Positions 1 through 8,415 of a stretch of 39,890 nucleotides of DNA are shown here, in pieces. Both the position numbers and the translations under genes were made by a program. The first letter of the stretch is position 1; each line of letters begins with the position of its first letter. Source of the stretch: Rhodocyclaceae bacterium UBA2346 (lineage in GTDB: Bacteria > Pseudomonadota > Gammaproteobacteria > Burkholderiales > Rhodocyclaceae); contig DDUE01000006.1 of the NCBI GenBank assembly GCA_002344625.1, positions 1-39,890 on the forward strand, read 5' to 3'. The notes below the pieces were generated by a model. It was given only the letters and a program-made list of their open reading frames with translations, ran no database searches and had not been told where the DNA came from.

Positions 1-1
1 G

Positions 2-460
2 ATGAAGCGCACGCCGCTGTACGCACCCGGATTCTCGGCCGACGAAGACGTGGTCAAGGCGGTCGGTGCGGCCATGGAAGGCGTCTACAACACCAGCCAC
101 TGGTATCGCGAGGCCGACAACCCGCTCAACCAGCGCTTCGTCGCCGACTTCGAGAAGGACTTCGGGCGCGCGCCCACCCTCTACGCGTCGCAGGGCTATG
201 ATGCCGCCATGCTGATCGACGCGGCGGTCAAGGCGGTCGACGGTAAGATCGAAGACAAGAACGCCCTGCGCACCGCCCTACAAACGGTCGATGCGCCGAC
301 CGTGCGCGGCCACTACAAGTTTGGCAACAACCACTTTCCGGTGCAAAACTACTATCTGCGCCAGGTCACGAAGCAGGCCGATGGCAGCGTGCGCAACCAG
401 TTCGTCTCCACGGTTGTCAAGAACCACGCTGACGCCTACTTCGCCGACTGCAAGATGTAA
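2..460 (+). CDS. ABC transporter periplasmic substrate-binding protein, C-terminal part (LivK/Peripla_BP_6-like)
   Basis: This is the last ~152 residues of a periplasmic binding protein; the frame is open at the window edge, so the true start lies upstream and the ATG at base 2 is probably internal. The visible part has the family's C-terminal pattern: a segment on tracking the target over time (YASQGYDAAMLIDAAVKA), then a variable tail ending in ADCKM. It is followed by two permease and two ATPase genes in livHMGF order, which fixes its role as the ligand-binding subunit of that importer. The ligand cannot be read from sequence. Such systems carry branched-chain amino acids, but related ones in this bacterial group carry aromatic acids or amides, and the MarR gene that follows would suit that. 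Confidence 0.85.
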   Translation: MKRTPLYAPGFSADEDVVKAVGAAMEGVYNTSHWYREADNPLNQRFVADFEKDFGRAPTLYASQGYDAAMLIDAAVKAVDGKIEDKNALRTALQTVDAPTVRGHYKFGNNHFPVQNYYLRQVTKQADGSVRNQFVSTVVKNHADAYFADCKM

Positions 461-465
461 GCGCT

Positions 466-492
466 GCGGCCCCGCGACGGGGCCGCGCTTTT
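466..492 (+). terminator. Hairpin with short T-tract after the binding-protein gene
   Basis: Eight-base arms GCGGCCCC (466-473) and GGGGCCGC (479-486) form a perfect stem around a 5-base loop, followed by GCTTTT. It starts 6 bases after the stop codon. Partial termination here would give more binding protein than membrane components, a common arrangement in ABC importers. Confidence 0.75.
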
Positions 493-596
493 ACCGGCGA
501 CCGCGCCCGTGCATCGACGCACCGGCGCCATGGTCACGCCTTGCCTAAACGCCGGCCACGAATCATCGCGCCGGCAACGCGGATCGGATATACGTC

Positions 597-1517
597 ATGA
601 GCTATCTCATCATCGAACAAGTTCTCAACGGGCTGCAGTACGGCCTCATGCTGTTCCTGCTGGCCGCGGGCCTGACCCTGGTCTTCGGGATCATGGATCT
701 GATCAACCTGGCGCATGGATCGCTCTACATGATCGGCGCATTCCTGGCCGCGGCCTTCTTCCAGGCCATCGGCTCGTTCTTCCCGGCCCTGCTGCTGGCG
801 ATCGTGTTCACGGCGCTGATCGGGATCATCCTGGAAAGGCTGCTGTATCGACACCTGCAGCGCATGAGCCATCTCTCGCAAGTGCTGGCGACCTTTGCGC
901 TGATCCTGATCGCAAACGAAACCATCAAGATGATCTTCGGCGCCCAGCCGCTGATGATCGGCATGCCGGCCAGCCTGTCGGGCGCTATCGAGATCGTGCC
1001 GGACGAACTCTATTACCCGAGCTATCGGCTGCTCATCATCGTGGTCGGACTCATGGTGGCGCTCGGGCTGTATCTGCTGGTCAACCGCACCCGCATCGGC
1101 ATGTGGATGCGCGCCGGAGCCTCCAATCCCGACATGACCGCGGTCATGGGCGTGCGCATCAAACCCTTGTTCACCTTCGTGTTCGCGCTCGGCGCGGCCT
1201 TGTGCGCGTTGGCGGGCGCGCTTCTCGGGCCACTGCTGGCGGTCTCGGTCGGGATGGGCGAATCGATCCTGATCCCGGCCTTCGAGGTCATCGTGATCGG
1301 CGGAATCGGTTCGATGCGCGGTGCGCTGGTGGGGTCGCTGCTGGTGGGCATGATCGACACCGTGGGCAAGCTGATCCTGACGCTGGGCCTGCGCACCCTG
1401 TTCGATTCGGCCACCGCGTCCACGCTCGGCCCCACGCTCGCATCGATGTCCGTGAGCCTGCTGATGGTCGCGGTGCTCTACTTCCGGCCCACCGGCCTCT
1501 TTCCGGCACGAGGATAA
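597..1517 (+). CDS. livH: Branched-chain amino acid-type ABC permease (LivH family)
   Basis: A 306-aa, almost wholly hydrophobic protein with about eight membrane segments, normal for LivH. Family features include the N-terminal LNGLQYGLMLFLLAAGLTLV and the later GGIGSMRGALVGSLLVGMID, close to the EAA-like loop that contacts the ATPases. It forms the inner-membrane channel with the next gene product. The ATG at 597 fits the homologous N-terminus (MSYLIIEQVLNGLQ), although no strong Shine-Dalgarno is visible. It begins 104 bases after the upstream terminator and is separated from livM by only a few bases. The substrate is unknown. Confidence 0.92.
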   Translation: MSYLIIEQVLNGLQYGLMLFLLAAGLTLVFGIMDLINLAHGSLYMIGAFLAAAFFQAIGSFFPALLLAIVFTALIGIILERLLYRHLQRMSHLSQVLATFALILIANETIKMIFGAQPLMIGMPASLSGAIEIVPDELYYPSYRLLIIVVGLMVALGLYLLVNRTRIGMWMRAGASNPDMTAVMGVRIKPLFTFVFALGAALCALAGALLGPLLAVSVGMGESILIPAFEVIVIGGIGSMRGALVGSLLVGMIDTVGKLILTLGLRTLFDSATASTLGPTLASMSVSLLMVAVLYFRPTGLFPARG

Positions 1518-1519
1518 GC

Positions 1520-2572
1520 ATGAACCCGACTCCCTTCAACGCCTCGGCCTCGGCGCAAACACCCTTCACCCAGGGCCTGCCGGGCCCCTGGACGGCAATC
1601 TTCGTGGCGGTGGCACTGGCGATCTATCCGCTGGTCATGAGTGCGCTGGATCAGGCGTTCTATGTCAACCTCGGCAGCCGCGTGCTGATCTTCGCGCTGG
1701 CCGCCAGCGCCCTGAATCTGGCGCTGGGCTACGGTGGCATGATCAGCCTCGGTCATGCCGCATTCCTGGGCATCGGCGGCTACGTGGTGGCGGTGCTCGC
1801 GAACAACGGGGTATACAGCGCCTGGCTGAGCTTCCCGCTCGCGATCGGCCTCGCCGCGGCGACCGCACTCCTGATCGGCGTCGTCAGCCTGCGCACCAAG
1901 GGCGTGTATTTCATCATGATCACCCTCGCGTTCGCCCAGGTGTTCTACTACCTGGCGATCTCGCTGCCCGAGTTCGGCGGTGACGACGGGCTGCAACTGG
2001 CCCGCCGCTCGAGCGTGCCGGGGCTCGATCTGAGCTCGGCGCTGAGCTTTTACTTTTTCGTCCTCTTCACCGCCGGCCTCGCCTTCGTGCTGCTGTATCG
2101 CCTCGTGGCCTCGCGCTTCGGCCGGGCCATCGTCGCGATTCGCGAGAACGAGCGGCGCATGGCGGCCATCGGCTACCCGGTCTTCCGGCTGAAGCTCGCC
2201 GCATTCGCGCTATCGGGCGGGCTTTGCGGACTCGCCGGCGCGCTACTCGCGAATGCCAGCACCAGCATCACGCCGCACACGCTGACCTGGCATCAATCCG
2301 GTTTGCTGATCGTGATGGTGATTCTCGGCGGATCCGGATACTTCTGGGGCGGCCTGACCGGCGCGGCGGTGTACCTGATCCTCGAGGAAACCATCTCGGA
2401 TCACACCGAACACTGGAACCTGGTACTCGGCGCGCTGCTGCTGTTCATCGTCATGGCGGCACCCAATGGCGTCATGAGCCTGCGCCAGCATCTTGCGAAA
2501 CGGGTCGGCGGCGCGCGCGGCCACGGCACCGCCCCGCTTGCAGCGACCTCGCATGAAGGAGAGGCGAAATGA
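1520..2572 (+). CDS. livM: Branched-chain amino acid-type ABC permease (LivM family)
   Basis: A 350-aa inner-membrane permease of the LivM family, the heterodimer partner of LivH. Diagnostic stretches are ALNLALGYGGMISLGHAAFL and LGGSGYFWGGLTGAAVYLIL. The ATG at 1520 lies 3 bases after the livH stop with an AGGA-like ribosome site. The open frame extends much further upstream but those codons overlap livH and are not used. The hydrophilic N-terminal ~25 residues precede the first membrane segment. Its stop overlaps the start of livG by ATGA, so translation is coupled. Confidence 0.92.
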   Translation: MNPTPFNASASAQTPFTQGLPGPWTAIFVAVALAIYPLVMSALDQAFYVNLGSRVLIFALAASALNLALGYGGMISLGHAAFLGIGGYVVAVLANNGVYSAWLSFPLAIGLAAATALLIGVVSLRTKGVYFIMITLAFAQVFYYLAISLPEFGGDDGLQLARRSSVPGLDLSSALSFYFFVLFTAGLAFVLLYRLVASRFGRAIVAIRENERRMAAIGYPVFRLKLAAFALSGGLCGLAGALLANASTSITPHTLTWHQSGLLIVMVILGGSGYFWGGLTGAAVYLILEETISDHTEHWNLVLGALLLFIVMAAPNGVMSLRQHLAKRVGGARGHGTAPLAATSHEGEAK

Positions 2573-3336
2573 GCCAAATCATCCTCGAGGTCGACAACCT
2601 GGTGAAACGTTTCGGCGGCCTCGTGGCCACCGACCACTGCACGCTCGAAGTCAAGGCTGGCGAGATCCACGCCCTGATCGGGCCGAACGGCGCGGGCAAG
2701 ACCACGCTGCTGGCCCAGCTATCGGGCGAGTTGCCGTCGGATTCGGGGCGCATCCTGTTCGAAGGCAAGGACATCACGGCGCTGCCGATCCACAAGCGGG
2801 TCGCGGCCGGCATCGCGCGCTCCTACCAGATCACGACGCTGTTCCCGAAGCTGACGGTGCTAGAGAACCTGGCCCTTTCGGTCCAGGCGCGCACAGGCCA
2901 CTCGTTCGACTTCCTGGGCACCGTGACCGACGAGACCGACCTGCTCGACGGCGCGCTCCAGACCGCCGAACGGATCGGGCTGACCGACGTGCTCAACCAT
3001 GTCGTCGGCACCCTCTCGCACGGCCGCCAGCGCCAGCTCGAGCTCGGCATGGCGATCGCCTGCAAACCGCGCCTGCTGCTGCTCGACGAACCAATGGCCG
3101 GCACCGACCCGGAAGAGTCGCAGCGCATGGGCGATCTGCTCAACACCCTGCGCGAAGACCACACCATCGTGCTGGTCGAACACGACATGGACGCCGTGTT
3201 CCGCCTTGCCGACCGCATCTCGGTGCTGGTATCGGGCAGGGTCATCTCCTCGGGCACCGCCGACCAGATCCGGAACGACCCGCTGGTGATCGGCGCATAC
3301 CTCGGTGACGAAGAATCGGACCACTCAGGAGCCTGA
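2569..3336 (+). CDS. livG: ABC transporter ATP-binding protein (LivG family)
   Basis: A 255-aa cytoplasmic ATPase. The Walker A motif GPNGAGKT is at residues 38-45, the signature region reads LSHGRQRQLE (the LivG-type variant of LSGGQ), and Walker B is LLLLDEP with a downstream H-loop VEHDMD. Length and motifs match LivG. It starts inside the livM stop (ATGA overlap) behind a GAAGGAGAG ribosome site, and it powers import together with the next gene product. Nothing appears degenerate. Confidence 0.94.
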   Translation: MSQIILEVDNLVKRFGGLVATDHCTLEVKAGEIHALIGPNGAGKTTLLAQLSGELPSDSGRILFEGKDITALPIHKRVAAGIARSYQITTLFPKLTVLENLALSVQARTGHSFDFLGTVTDETDLLDGALQTAERIGLTDVLNHVVGTLSHGRQRQLELGMAIACKPRLLLLDEPMAGTDPEESQRMGDLLNTLREDHTIVLVEHDMDAVFRLADRISVLVSGRVISSGTADQIRNDPLVIGAYLGDEESDHSGA

Positions 3337-3337
3337 C

Positions 3338-4048
3338 ATGAGCGCACTGCTCTCACTCGAAAACGTAACGACCGGCTACGGGCCGAGCCAGGTACTCTAC
3401 GGCATGAGCTTCGAGGTCCGCCCTGGCGAAGCCGCCTCGCTGCTGGGGCGCAATGGCATGGGCAAGACGACCACCCTGCGCGCGGTGTTCGGGCAGTTGC
3501 CGATCTGGTCGGGGGAAATCCGCTTTCTCGGCGAGCGCATCAACGGCATGCCCACCGAACGCATCGCCCAGATGGGACTCGCACTGGTGCCCGAAGGCCG
3601 GCAGATTTTTCCCAATCTGAGCGTGGAAGAAAACCTGGTAGCGTTCAGCGCCAACCGCAGCGCCAGCGCCGAGCCCTGGACACTCGAACGAATCTACTCG
3701 ATGTTTCCACGCCTCAAGGAGCGCGCCTCGAACATGGGCAACCAGCTTTCCGGCGGCGAACAGCAGATGCTCGCCATCGGCCGCGCGCTGCTGACCAACC
3801 CCCATCTGCTGGTCCTCGACGAAGCCACCGAAGGCATCTCGCCCCTGATCCGCCGCGAGATCTGGAACGTGCTCGGGCGCATCAAGGAATCGGGCCAATC
3901 GATCCTGGTGATCGACAAGTACCTGAAAGAACTGATCCGGGTAACCGATCGCCATACCTTCATCGAGAAGGGGCGCAACATGTGGGCGGGCGACACCGCC
4001 ATGCTGACCGATTCACCCGAACTGTGGGAGCGCTACATGGGTGTTTGA
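3338..4048 (+). CDS. livF: ABC transporter ATP-binding protein (LivF family)
   Basis: A 236-aa ATPase, the second nucleotide-binding subunit of the importer. Walker A GRNGMGKT is at residues 37-44; the signature LSGGEQQ and Walker B LLVLDEATEG follow. The ATG at 3338 sits one base after the livG stop with a CAGGAG site 7 bases upstream; an in-frame upstream extension overlaps livG and lacks a ribosome site. The Walker B glutamate is followed by ATEGISP, usual for LivF. Last gene of the transporter operon; 142 noncoding bases separate it from the MarR gene. Confidence 0.94.
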   Translation: MSALLSLENVTTGYGPSQVLYGMSFEVRPGEAASLLGRNGMGKTTTLRAVFGQLPIWSGEIRFLGERINGMPTERIAQMGLALVPEGRQIFPNLSVEENLVAFSANRSASAEPWTLERIYSMFPRLKERASNMGNQLSGGEQQMLAIGRALLTNPHLLVLDEATEGISPLIRREIWNVLGRIKESGQSILVIDKYLKELIRVTDRHTFIEKGRNMWAGDTAMLTDSPELWERYMGV

Positions 4049-4107
4049 ACGGGCGACCAGATGCAGGCGCACCGAAACACGCACTTTCGCCCCAAATCGC
4101 TTCACTT

Positions 4108-4138
4108 TTGAATGTTTTATGTCGTTGTGGAGTAGAAT
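4108..4138 (+). promoter_or_regulatory. Candidate sigma-70 promoter of the MarR gene
   Basis: TTGAAT (4108-4113) and TAGAAT (4133-4138) stand out in an otherwise GC-rich gap. The 19-base spacer is longer than ideal, so the -35 assignment is uncertain; the -10 is the stronger half. The predicted start would fall near 4145, just before the inverted repeat at 4148-4177. Confidence 0.4.
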
Positions 4139-4147
4139 CACACGCTA

Positions 4148-4177
4148 CGGACATGTGACAGCCTCCTGGCATGTCCG
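4148..4177. promoter_or_regulatory. Inverted repeat, candidate operator for the MarR regulator
   Basis: CGGACATG (4148-4155) and CATGTCCG (4170-4177) are perfect 8-base inverted arms with a 14-base spacer, about two helical turns centre to centre. The site lies between the candidate -10 and the MarR start codon, where an autorepressor would bind. Confidence 0.5.
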
Positions 4178-4190
4178 CCCGGGATCCGAC

Positions 4191-4727
4191 ATGGGTAAAC
4201 CGATGGCGCCACGACTACCTGAAACCGACACCGCGACCTTGTTCGAGCCAATCGATCATGAGACGCGCGCAACCGACGACGACCACGAAGCACTCCGATT
4301 GTGGCTGCGCATGCTGACCTGCACCAACATCGTCGAGGCGCGGCTCAGGAACGCGCTGCGGACCCGCTTCGACTCGACGTTGCCGCGCTTCGATCTGATG
4401 GCACAGCTCGATCGCAACCCCGACGGGCTGAAGATGAAGGATTTGTCGCAGCGCCTGATGGTGACCGGCGGCAACGTGACCGGCCTGACCGACAAGCTGG
4501 TCGATGAGGGCTTGGTCGAACGCCGTGACGATCCGCGCGACCGAAGGGCTTACTCGGTACACCTCACGAACGAAGGCAAGCGCGTGTTCCGAAAGATGGC
4601 CAGTGAACACGAGAGCTGGGTCATCGAGCTGTTCAACGGGCTGGAGCATGACGAAAAAGTCTTGTTTCTCGGCCTGCTCAACAAGCTGAAACGCCATCTC
4701 ACCCTGGCCGGCGAATCCTTGCCCTGA
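4191..4727 (+). CDS. MarR-family transcriptional regulator
   Basis: About 178 aa. The winged-helix core is clear: the recognition-helix stretch LKMKDLSQRLMVTGGNVTGL, the wing with DDPRDRRAYSVHLTNEGKRV, and C-terminal helices for dimerisation. These are the standard landmarks of MarR repressors that respond to small, often aromatic, ligands. The start was placed at 4191 (a second ATG at 4203 is equally possible) because earlier in-frame codons would run through the inverted repeat. Position directly behind the importer operon suggests it senses the imported compound or a breakdown product, which is inference. Its 3' end faces the minus-strand glutaredoxin-like gene 21 bases away. Confidence 0.9.
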   Translation: MGKPMAPRLPETDTATLFEPIDHETRATDDDHEALRLWLRMLTCTNIVEARLRNALRTRFDSTLPRFDLMAQLDRNPDGLKMKDLSQRLMVTGGNVTGLTDKLVDEGLVERRDDPRDRRAYSVHLTNEGKRVFRKMASEHESWVIELFNGLEHDEKVLFLGLLNKLKRHLTLAGESLP

Positions 4728-4748
4728 ACGCTCGGGAACGCGCCGCGC

Positions 4749-5021
4749 TCAGCCGCTGCTCCCGGCAGCGGGCGCAACGGCGCCACAGTACGCGCGCACC
4801 GCAGCCTCGTCGAGATGGTAGTGGCACAGTTCGCGATCCCCCACCAGCAACACCGGAACGAGCTCGTTCCACCTGGCTTCTAGCACTGGATCGGCGTCGA
4901 CGTCGAACACCTCGACCGTCCAGCCCAGTTCGTGCGCAAGCGGCTCGAGCTGCGCGAGCATGTCGTGGCACAGATGACACCACTGCCGGCTCATGACCGT
5001 GAAAACGCCCGGCGCGGACAA
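4749..5021 (-). CDS. Glutaredoxin-like thiol-disulfide protein (DUF836 type)
   Basis: A 90-aa thioredoxin-fold protein with the redox motif CHLC at residues 15-18 and a later VPVLLVG, the cis-proline turn of this fold. It matches the short glutaredoxin-like family of unknown substrate. The start is TTG at 5021: the ATG at 4994 would delete the first beta strand (VFTVMSRQ) just before the active site, and a GGGGG stretch lies upstream of the TTG. It begins one base after the degQ stop, so it is probably the last gene of the rpoE operon, where it could help with oxidised envelope or regulatory thiols (inference). Confidence 0.8.
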   Translation of the reverse strand: MSAPGVFTVMSRQWCHLCHDMLAQLEPLAHELGWTVEVFDVDADPVLEARWNELVPVLLVGDRELCHYHLDEAAVRAYCGAVAPAAGSSG

Positions 5022-5022
5022 T

Positions 5023-6435
5023 TCAACCCCCGGCCCGCAGGCTTACATAGGACTTGCCGCCACCGCGCGACACCAGCAGCGAAACCTGCTCGCCATCGTT
5101 GAGTTCGCCGACCACGCGATCGAAATCCTCGACCGATGCAAGCTTCGTTTGGCGACCCGCCCGCACGATCGCGGTGACGACATCGCCGGGTTCGAGATCG
5201 GCCCGATTGGCGCCATCGCTCACCCGCTCGACCACGACCCCCTCCGTCGTCTTGAGTTCGCGCTTGGCCGCCTCGGTCAGCGGCGCAACCACGAGACCCA
5301 GTTTGTTGACCATCGGCGCCGGCAGGCGACTGGATCTTGTCGCGGGTTCGGTATCGTCGCTCCATTCGCCGACCGTAACCTGGAACGAGTGCTCGGCGCC
5401 GTCGCGGTAGGCCTGCAGCCCGAGCGTCGCGCCGGGGCGGGTGGCCGCGACCAGACGGGGCAGGTCGCTCGAACTGGCGACCGTCTTGCCGTCGAAGCGC
5501 AGGATCACGTCGCCCTGCTGCAGACCCGCCTGCTCGGCCGGACTGCCCGCTTCGACCGCACTGACCAGCGCGCCCTCCGCGCTGGGCAATCCGAAGCTCT
5601 CCGCCAAGCCCCGTGTGACTTCCTGGATCGCGACACCGATGCGTCCGCGCCGCACGATGCCCGCGGTTCGCAGTTGATCCTGCATGTCCATCGCGACATC
5701 GATCGGAATCGCGAACGACAGGCCCATGAAACCGCCGGTCTGGCTGTAGATCTGGGAATTGATGCCGACCACCTCGCCCTTCAGATTGAACAGCGGCCCA
5801 CCCGAATTCCCCGGGTTGATCGCGACATCGGTCTGGATGAAGGGCACGAAATTCTCATCAGGCAGGCTGCGCCCCTTGGCGCTGACGATGCCGGCGGTAA
5901 CCGAGTGCTCGAAACCGAATGGCGAGCCGATCGCAACCACCCACTCCCCGACCTTGAGGGCGTCGGGCTGCCCCATCACCACCACCGGAAGGCCGGTGGC
6001 ATCGATGCGGATCACCGCGATGTCACTGCGGCGATCGGTTCCGATCACCTTCGCACGATACTCGCGCTTGTCAGCAAGCCTGACGAAGATCTCTTCGGCA
6101 TCCTCGATCACATGGGCGTTGGTCAATATGTAGCCATCACCACTGATAATGAACCCCGAACCCAGCGAGCGGTTGTCACCATGCGGACGCGGCTCGACCG
6201 GCGCCTTCGGTATGAAGCGCCTGAACAGATCGAACATCGGGTCGCTTTCTTCAAGACCGGGGAATGCGCCCGCCTTGTCGCCTTCGGACTGGGTCGTGCT
6301 GATGTTGACGACCGCCGGGCCTTGCCGCTCGACCAGTACCGTGAAATCGGGCAGATCGGCCCCCGTCGCCGGCACCGCAAGAAACAGCATGACGGCCAGC
6401 ACCATCGCCCCCGGCCAGGCGCGGATTCCATTCAT
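5023..6435 (-). CDS. mucD: Periplasmic serine endoprotease DegP/DegQ/MucD
   Basis: A 470-aa HtrA-family protease that degrades misfolded periplasmic proteins. A signal peptide covers residues 1-26, cleaving near ATGA. The chymotrypsin-like domain has the triad H108 (TNAHVIED), D138 (RRSDIAVI) and S211 (NPGNSGGPL), all intact. Two PDZ domains follow, the first beginning near RGRIGVAIQEV. The ATG at 6435 is preferred over an upstream in-frame TTG because it begins exactly at the signal peptide and overlaps the rseC stop (ATGA). As in Pseudomonas algU-mucABCD, it closes the envelope-stress operon. Confidence 0.94.
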   Translation of the reverse strand: MNGIRAWPGAMVLAVMLFLAVPATGADLPDFTVLVERQGPAVVNISTTQSEGDKAGAFPGLEESDPMFDLFRRFIPKAPVEPRPHGDNRSLGSGFIISGDGYILTNAHVIEDAEEIFVRLADKREYRAKVIGTDRRSDIAVIRIDATGLPVVVMGQPDALKVGEWVVAIGSPFGFEHSVTAGIVSAKGRSLPDENFVPFIQTDVAINPGNSGGPLFNLKGEVVGINSQIYSQTGGFMGLSFAIPIDVAMDMQDQLRTAGIVRRGRIGVAIQEVTRGLAESFGLPSAEGALVSAVEAGSPAEQAGLQQGDVILRFDGKTVASSSDLPRLVAATRPGATLGLQAYRDGAEHSFQVTVGEWSDDTEPATRSSRLPAPMVNKLGLVVAPLTEAAKRELKTTEGVVVERVSDGANRADLEPGDVVTAIVRAGRQTKLASVEDFDRVVGELNDGEQVSLLVSRGGGKSYVSLRAGG

Positions 6436-6908
6436 GACGCACCGCCTGACGGGCCCGCAGAGCAAACCGTGTCGAGTCTGAGCATTTGCATCGCAAACGA
6501 CGCGCGCCAGTTACGGCTGCGATGAAGCAATCGATTGATGACGAGTGTCGTGGCGAGTCCGAGCACAGCGCCGATCAGCGCCATACCATCCTCACGTCCT
6601 GCTGCCGCCAACGCATGGCCCGCCGCCGCGCCCGCCAGCAGCAGAGATGCCCCCAGACCATAACTGAGCAACGCACCGCGCAAGGCCGACCCCTCCCGCA
6701 ACTGGATCACGACCCGGTCACCGACCCGGGCGCCGACCGGATTGGGCAGGACGAACTCCTCTTTCGGCGTACCGAACGCATACGCGAGCCGTGCCGACCT
6801 GCAACCGCCCGGCTCGTCGCAACGACCGCATCCCCCCGGGCGGTCGCCGAGTTTGACCCGCACCCGCTCACCCTCCAGCGACACCACCACCGCCGATGCT
6901 TCGATCAT
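6432..6908 (-). CDS. rseC: RseC/MucC family protein
   Basis: 158 aa. The N-terminal half has the RseC cysteine cluster (C27, C30, C36 in GGCGRCDEPGGC), then two membrane segments (around LLSYGLGASLLLAGAAAGHA and ALIGAVLGLATTLVI). RseC/MucC proteins sit in the inner membrane and modulate the sigma-E pathway; they are also linked to reduction of SoxR. Start ATG 6908 overlaps the rseB stop and its own stop overlaps the degQ start, both as ATGA, so the chain is translationally coupled. The exact role in betaproteobacteria is not established. Confidence 0.88.
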   Translation of the reverse strand: MIEASAVVVSLEGERVRVKLGDRPGGCGRCDEPGGCRSARLAYAFGTPKEEFVLPNPVGARVGDRVVIQLREGSALRGALLSYGLGASLLLAGAAAGHALAAAGREDGMALIGAVLGLATTLVINRLLHRSRNWRASFAMQMLRLDTVCSAGPSGGAS

Positions 6909-7876
6909 TGTCCGACCTGAACCATGCCGTCGCCGATCTGCCGCACCGCGGCCATCGGGACTTCGCCGAGGACAGTGATCAGATGATCGCTGACGACCCG
7001 CTTGTACATGCTGATCGGCCCGGTTGCCATCGCGCCGATTCCATGATGGCCGCTGTCGGCGTCCGTGGGCTCGATGAACACCGAAATCGCTGCCAAGCCG
7101 TCGCTATAGACGATGTGCAGAACCTCCTTGCGCCCCTGCCCCAGCGGTCGGCGCACCACTGATTTCAATTCGTAGCCCACCACGGGCGCCTCGAGCACCC
7201 ACCCCTTGTCTTCCGGGCGTACTTCGTCGCCACGGGCACTGACGACCTTCCATTGGTCATTCTTGATGAAGCGCGGCCGAAGCGCCTCCATCTCGATCTC
7301 CCCACCGATCCTGACGTCGGTGAAGGTGAATTGCTCGATGACCTCGCCCTGGTCATCGACCATGCGCGCTTTCAGCAGCAAACCGGTCTCCACGTCCGCC
7401 CACAACACGTGACCGAAACGCAGCTCGTCCTTCGGCTCGAGCAGGATCTGCTGAACATCCAGCCCCGCCACCCGCCCCGACCCGCCGAGCGTGATCCGGT
7501 AGTTTTCCGCGACCCCTGCATACGAGGCCGGCAAGCGTGCCGGAAAAGCCCGGCGCGCGCTTCCCTGGTCGACGATCACGAGCTTCTGGTCGGGCAATAC
7601 GCACTGCACCTGGTTATTGCTGCGGATCACTTCGCGCGGACTGCCGTCGAGCACCTCGAGCCGTTCGTGCTCACCATTCGCGTCGACCTTGTGGGTGATG
7701 CGCGAGGTTTCGAAGTCGCGCCCGGACTGATAGATGAAGGTACCGGTATAGTTCAGGCGTTGCCCGGCGCTGGCAATGCGACCCAGCCATTCGAGCGGCG
7801 CCCTGCTCGTATCGCCAAGGGCCACCGCCGGTATCAGCCACGCGCATAGCGCCAGCGCAGCAATGGCATTCCTCAT
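6905..7876 (-). CDS. rseB: Sigma-E regulatory protein RseB/MucB
   Basis: 323 aa with a signal peptide (residues 1-21, ending AVALG). The following LAPDH-like lipid-sensing domain carries NYTGTFIYQSG and VLWADVETGLLLKARM, both typical of MucB/RseB. The protein binds the periplasmic tail of RseA and shields it from DegS-type cleavage until lipoprotein or LPS signals displace it. The C-terminal part (GHHGIGAMATGPISMYKRVV) is the second, RseA-binding domain. The start overlaps the end of rseA by ATGA. Confidence 0.92.
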   Translation of the reverse strand: MRNAIAALALCAWLIPAVALGDTSRAPLEWLGRIASAGQRLNYTGTFIYQSGRDFETSRITHKVDANGEHERLEVLDGSPREVIRSNNQVQCVLPDQKLVIVDQGSARRAFPARLPASYAGVAENYRITLGGSGRVAGLDVQQILLEPKDELRFGHVLWADVETGLLLKARMVDDQGEVIEQFTFTDVRIGGEIEMEALRPRFIKNDQWKVVSARGDEVRPEDKGWVLEAPVVGYELKSVVRRPLGQGRKEVLHIVYSDGLAAISVFIEPTDADSGHHGIGAMATGPISMYKRVVSDHLITVLGEVPMAAVRQIGDGMVQVGQ

Positions 7877-8406
7877 CTACGCAGGTCTCCCTGAGTGTCG
7901 GAAACCGTGCGTACGTATTGCATCGCGCCCGAGAGCGGGCCACCGCCCGTCGTTGCCTGATGCATGAAGACATACTCGCGGCGCGGATCCATGGTCTGCG
8001 CCAACACCTGGACCGGCGCGACGTTCTCCACGCGCACGGCATTGCCCACCCCCGCGAGGGTCACACTGCCCTCAGGCTGCGACGAAAGAGTGTGTGCCAC
8101 CCAGCCCACCGCCACGACGCCCATGACCGAAGCGGCAATCGGCATCAGCGAACGCGCGCGAACGCCTCGCTTTCTCTCCACCCTGGGCGCCGGCGCAAGC
8201 ACCGTGGGTTCGAGCTCGAGACCTGCCATGACCCGCGCGGTAAAACCTGTCGACCCCTGGCTCTCTCCACGCAGAACGTCGCCAATCAGACAATAGTCAT
8301 CCCAGCGCGCCTTCAAATCGGGCTCATGCCGCATCGAATCGAGCACGGCGCCACTGACACGTTCATCCAGATCACCATCGAGCAATGCAGAAAGTTTGTC
8401 CTTCAT
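7873..8406 (-). CDS. rseA: Sigma-E anti-sigma factor RseA/MucA
   Basis: 177 aa. The N-terminal cytoplasmic domain (MKDKLSALLDGDLDERVSGA, then WDDYCLIGDVLRGE) is the sigma-binding domain of the MucA/RseA family. One membrane segment (about SLMPIAASVMGVVAVGWVAH) and a periplasmic tail follow. It holds RpoE inactive at the membrane until regulated proteolysis. It starts 9 bases after the rpoE stop. The periplasmic tail is short on recognisable motifs, so the C-terminal protease signals cannot be assigned. Confidence 0.92.
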   Translation of the reverse strand: MKDKLSALLDGDLDERVSGAVLDSMRHEPDLKARWDDYCLIGDVLRGESQGSTGFTARVMAGLELEPTVLAPAPRVERKRGVRARSLMPIAASVMGVVAVGWVAHTLSSQPEGSVTLAGVGNAVRVENVAPVQVLAQTMDPRREYVFMHQATTGGGPLSGAMQYVRTVSDTQGDLRR

Positions 8407-8415
8407 GAGTCACAC

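Noticed and set aside
509..1519. Long plus-strand open frame running into livM
   Set aside because: It overlaps livH in another frame with arginine-rich, non-family sequence; only the part from 1520 is coding.
4993..6525. 510-aa plus-strand frame opposite degQ
   Set aside because: Antisense shadow of a GC-rich gene; the minus-strand protein has all HtrA motifs.
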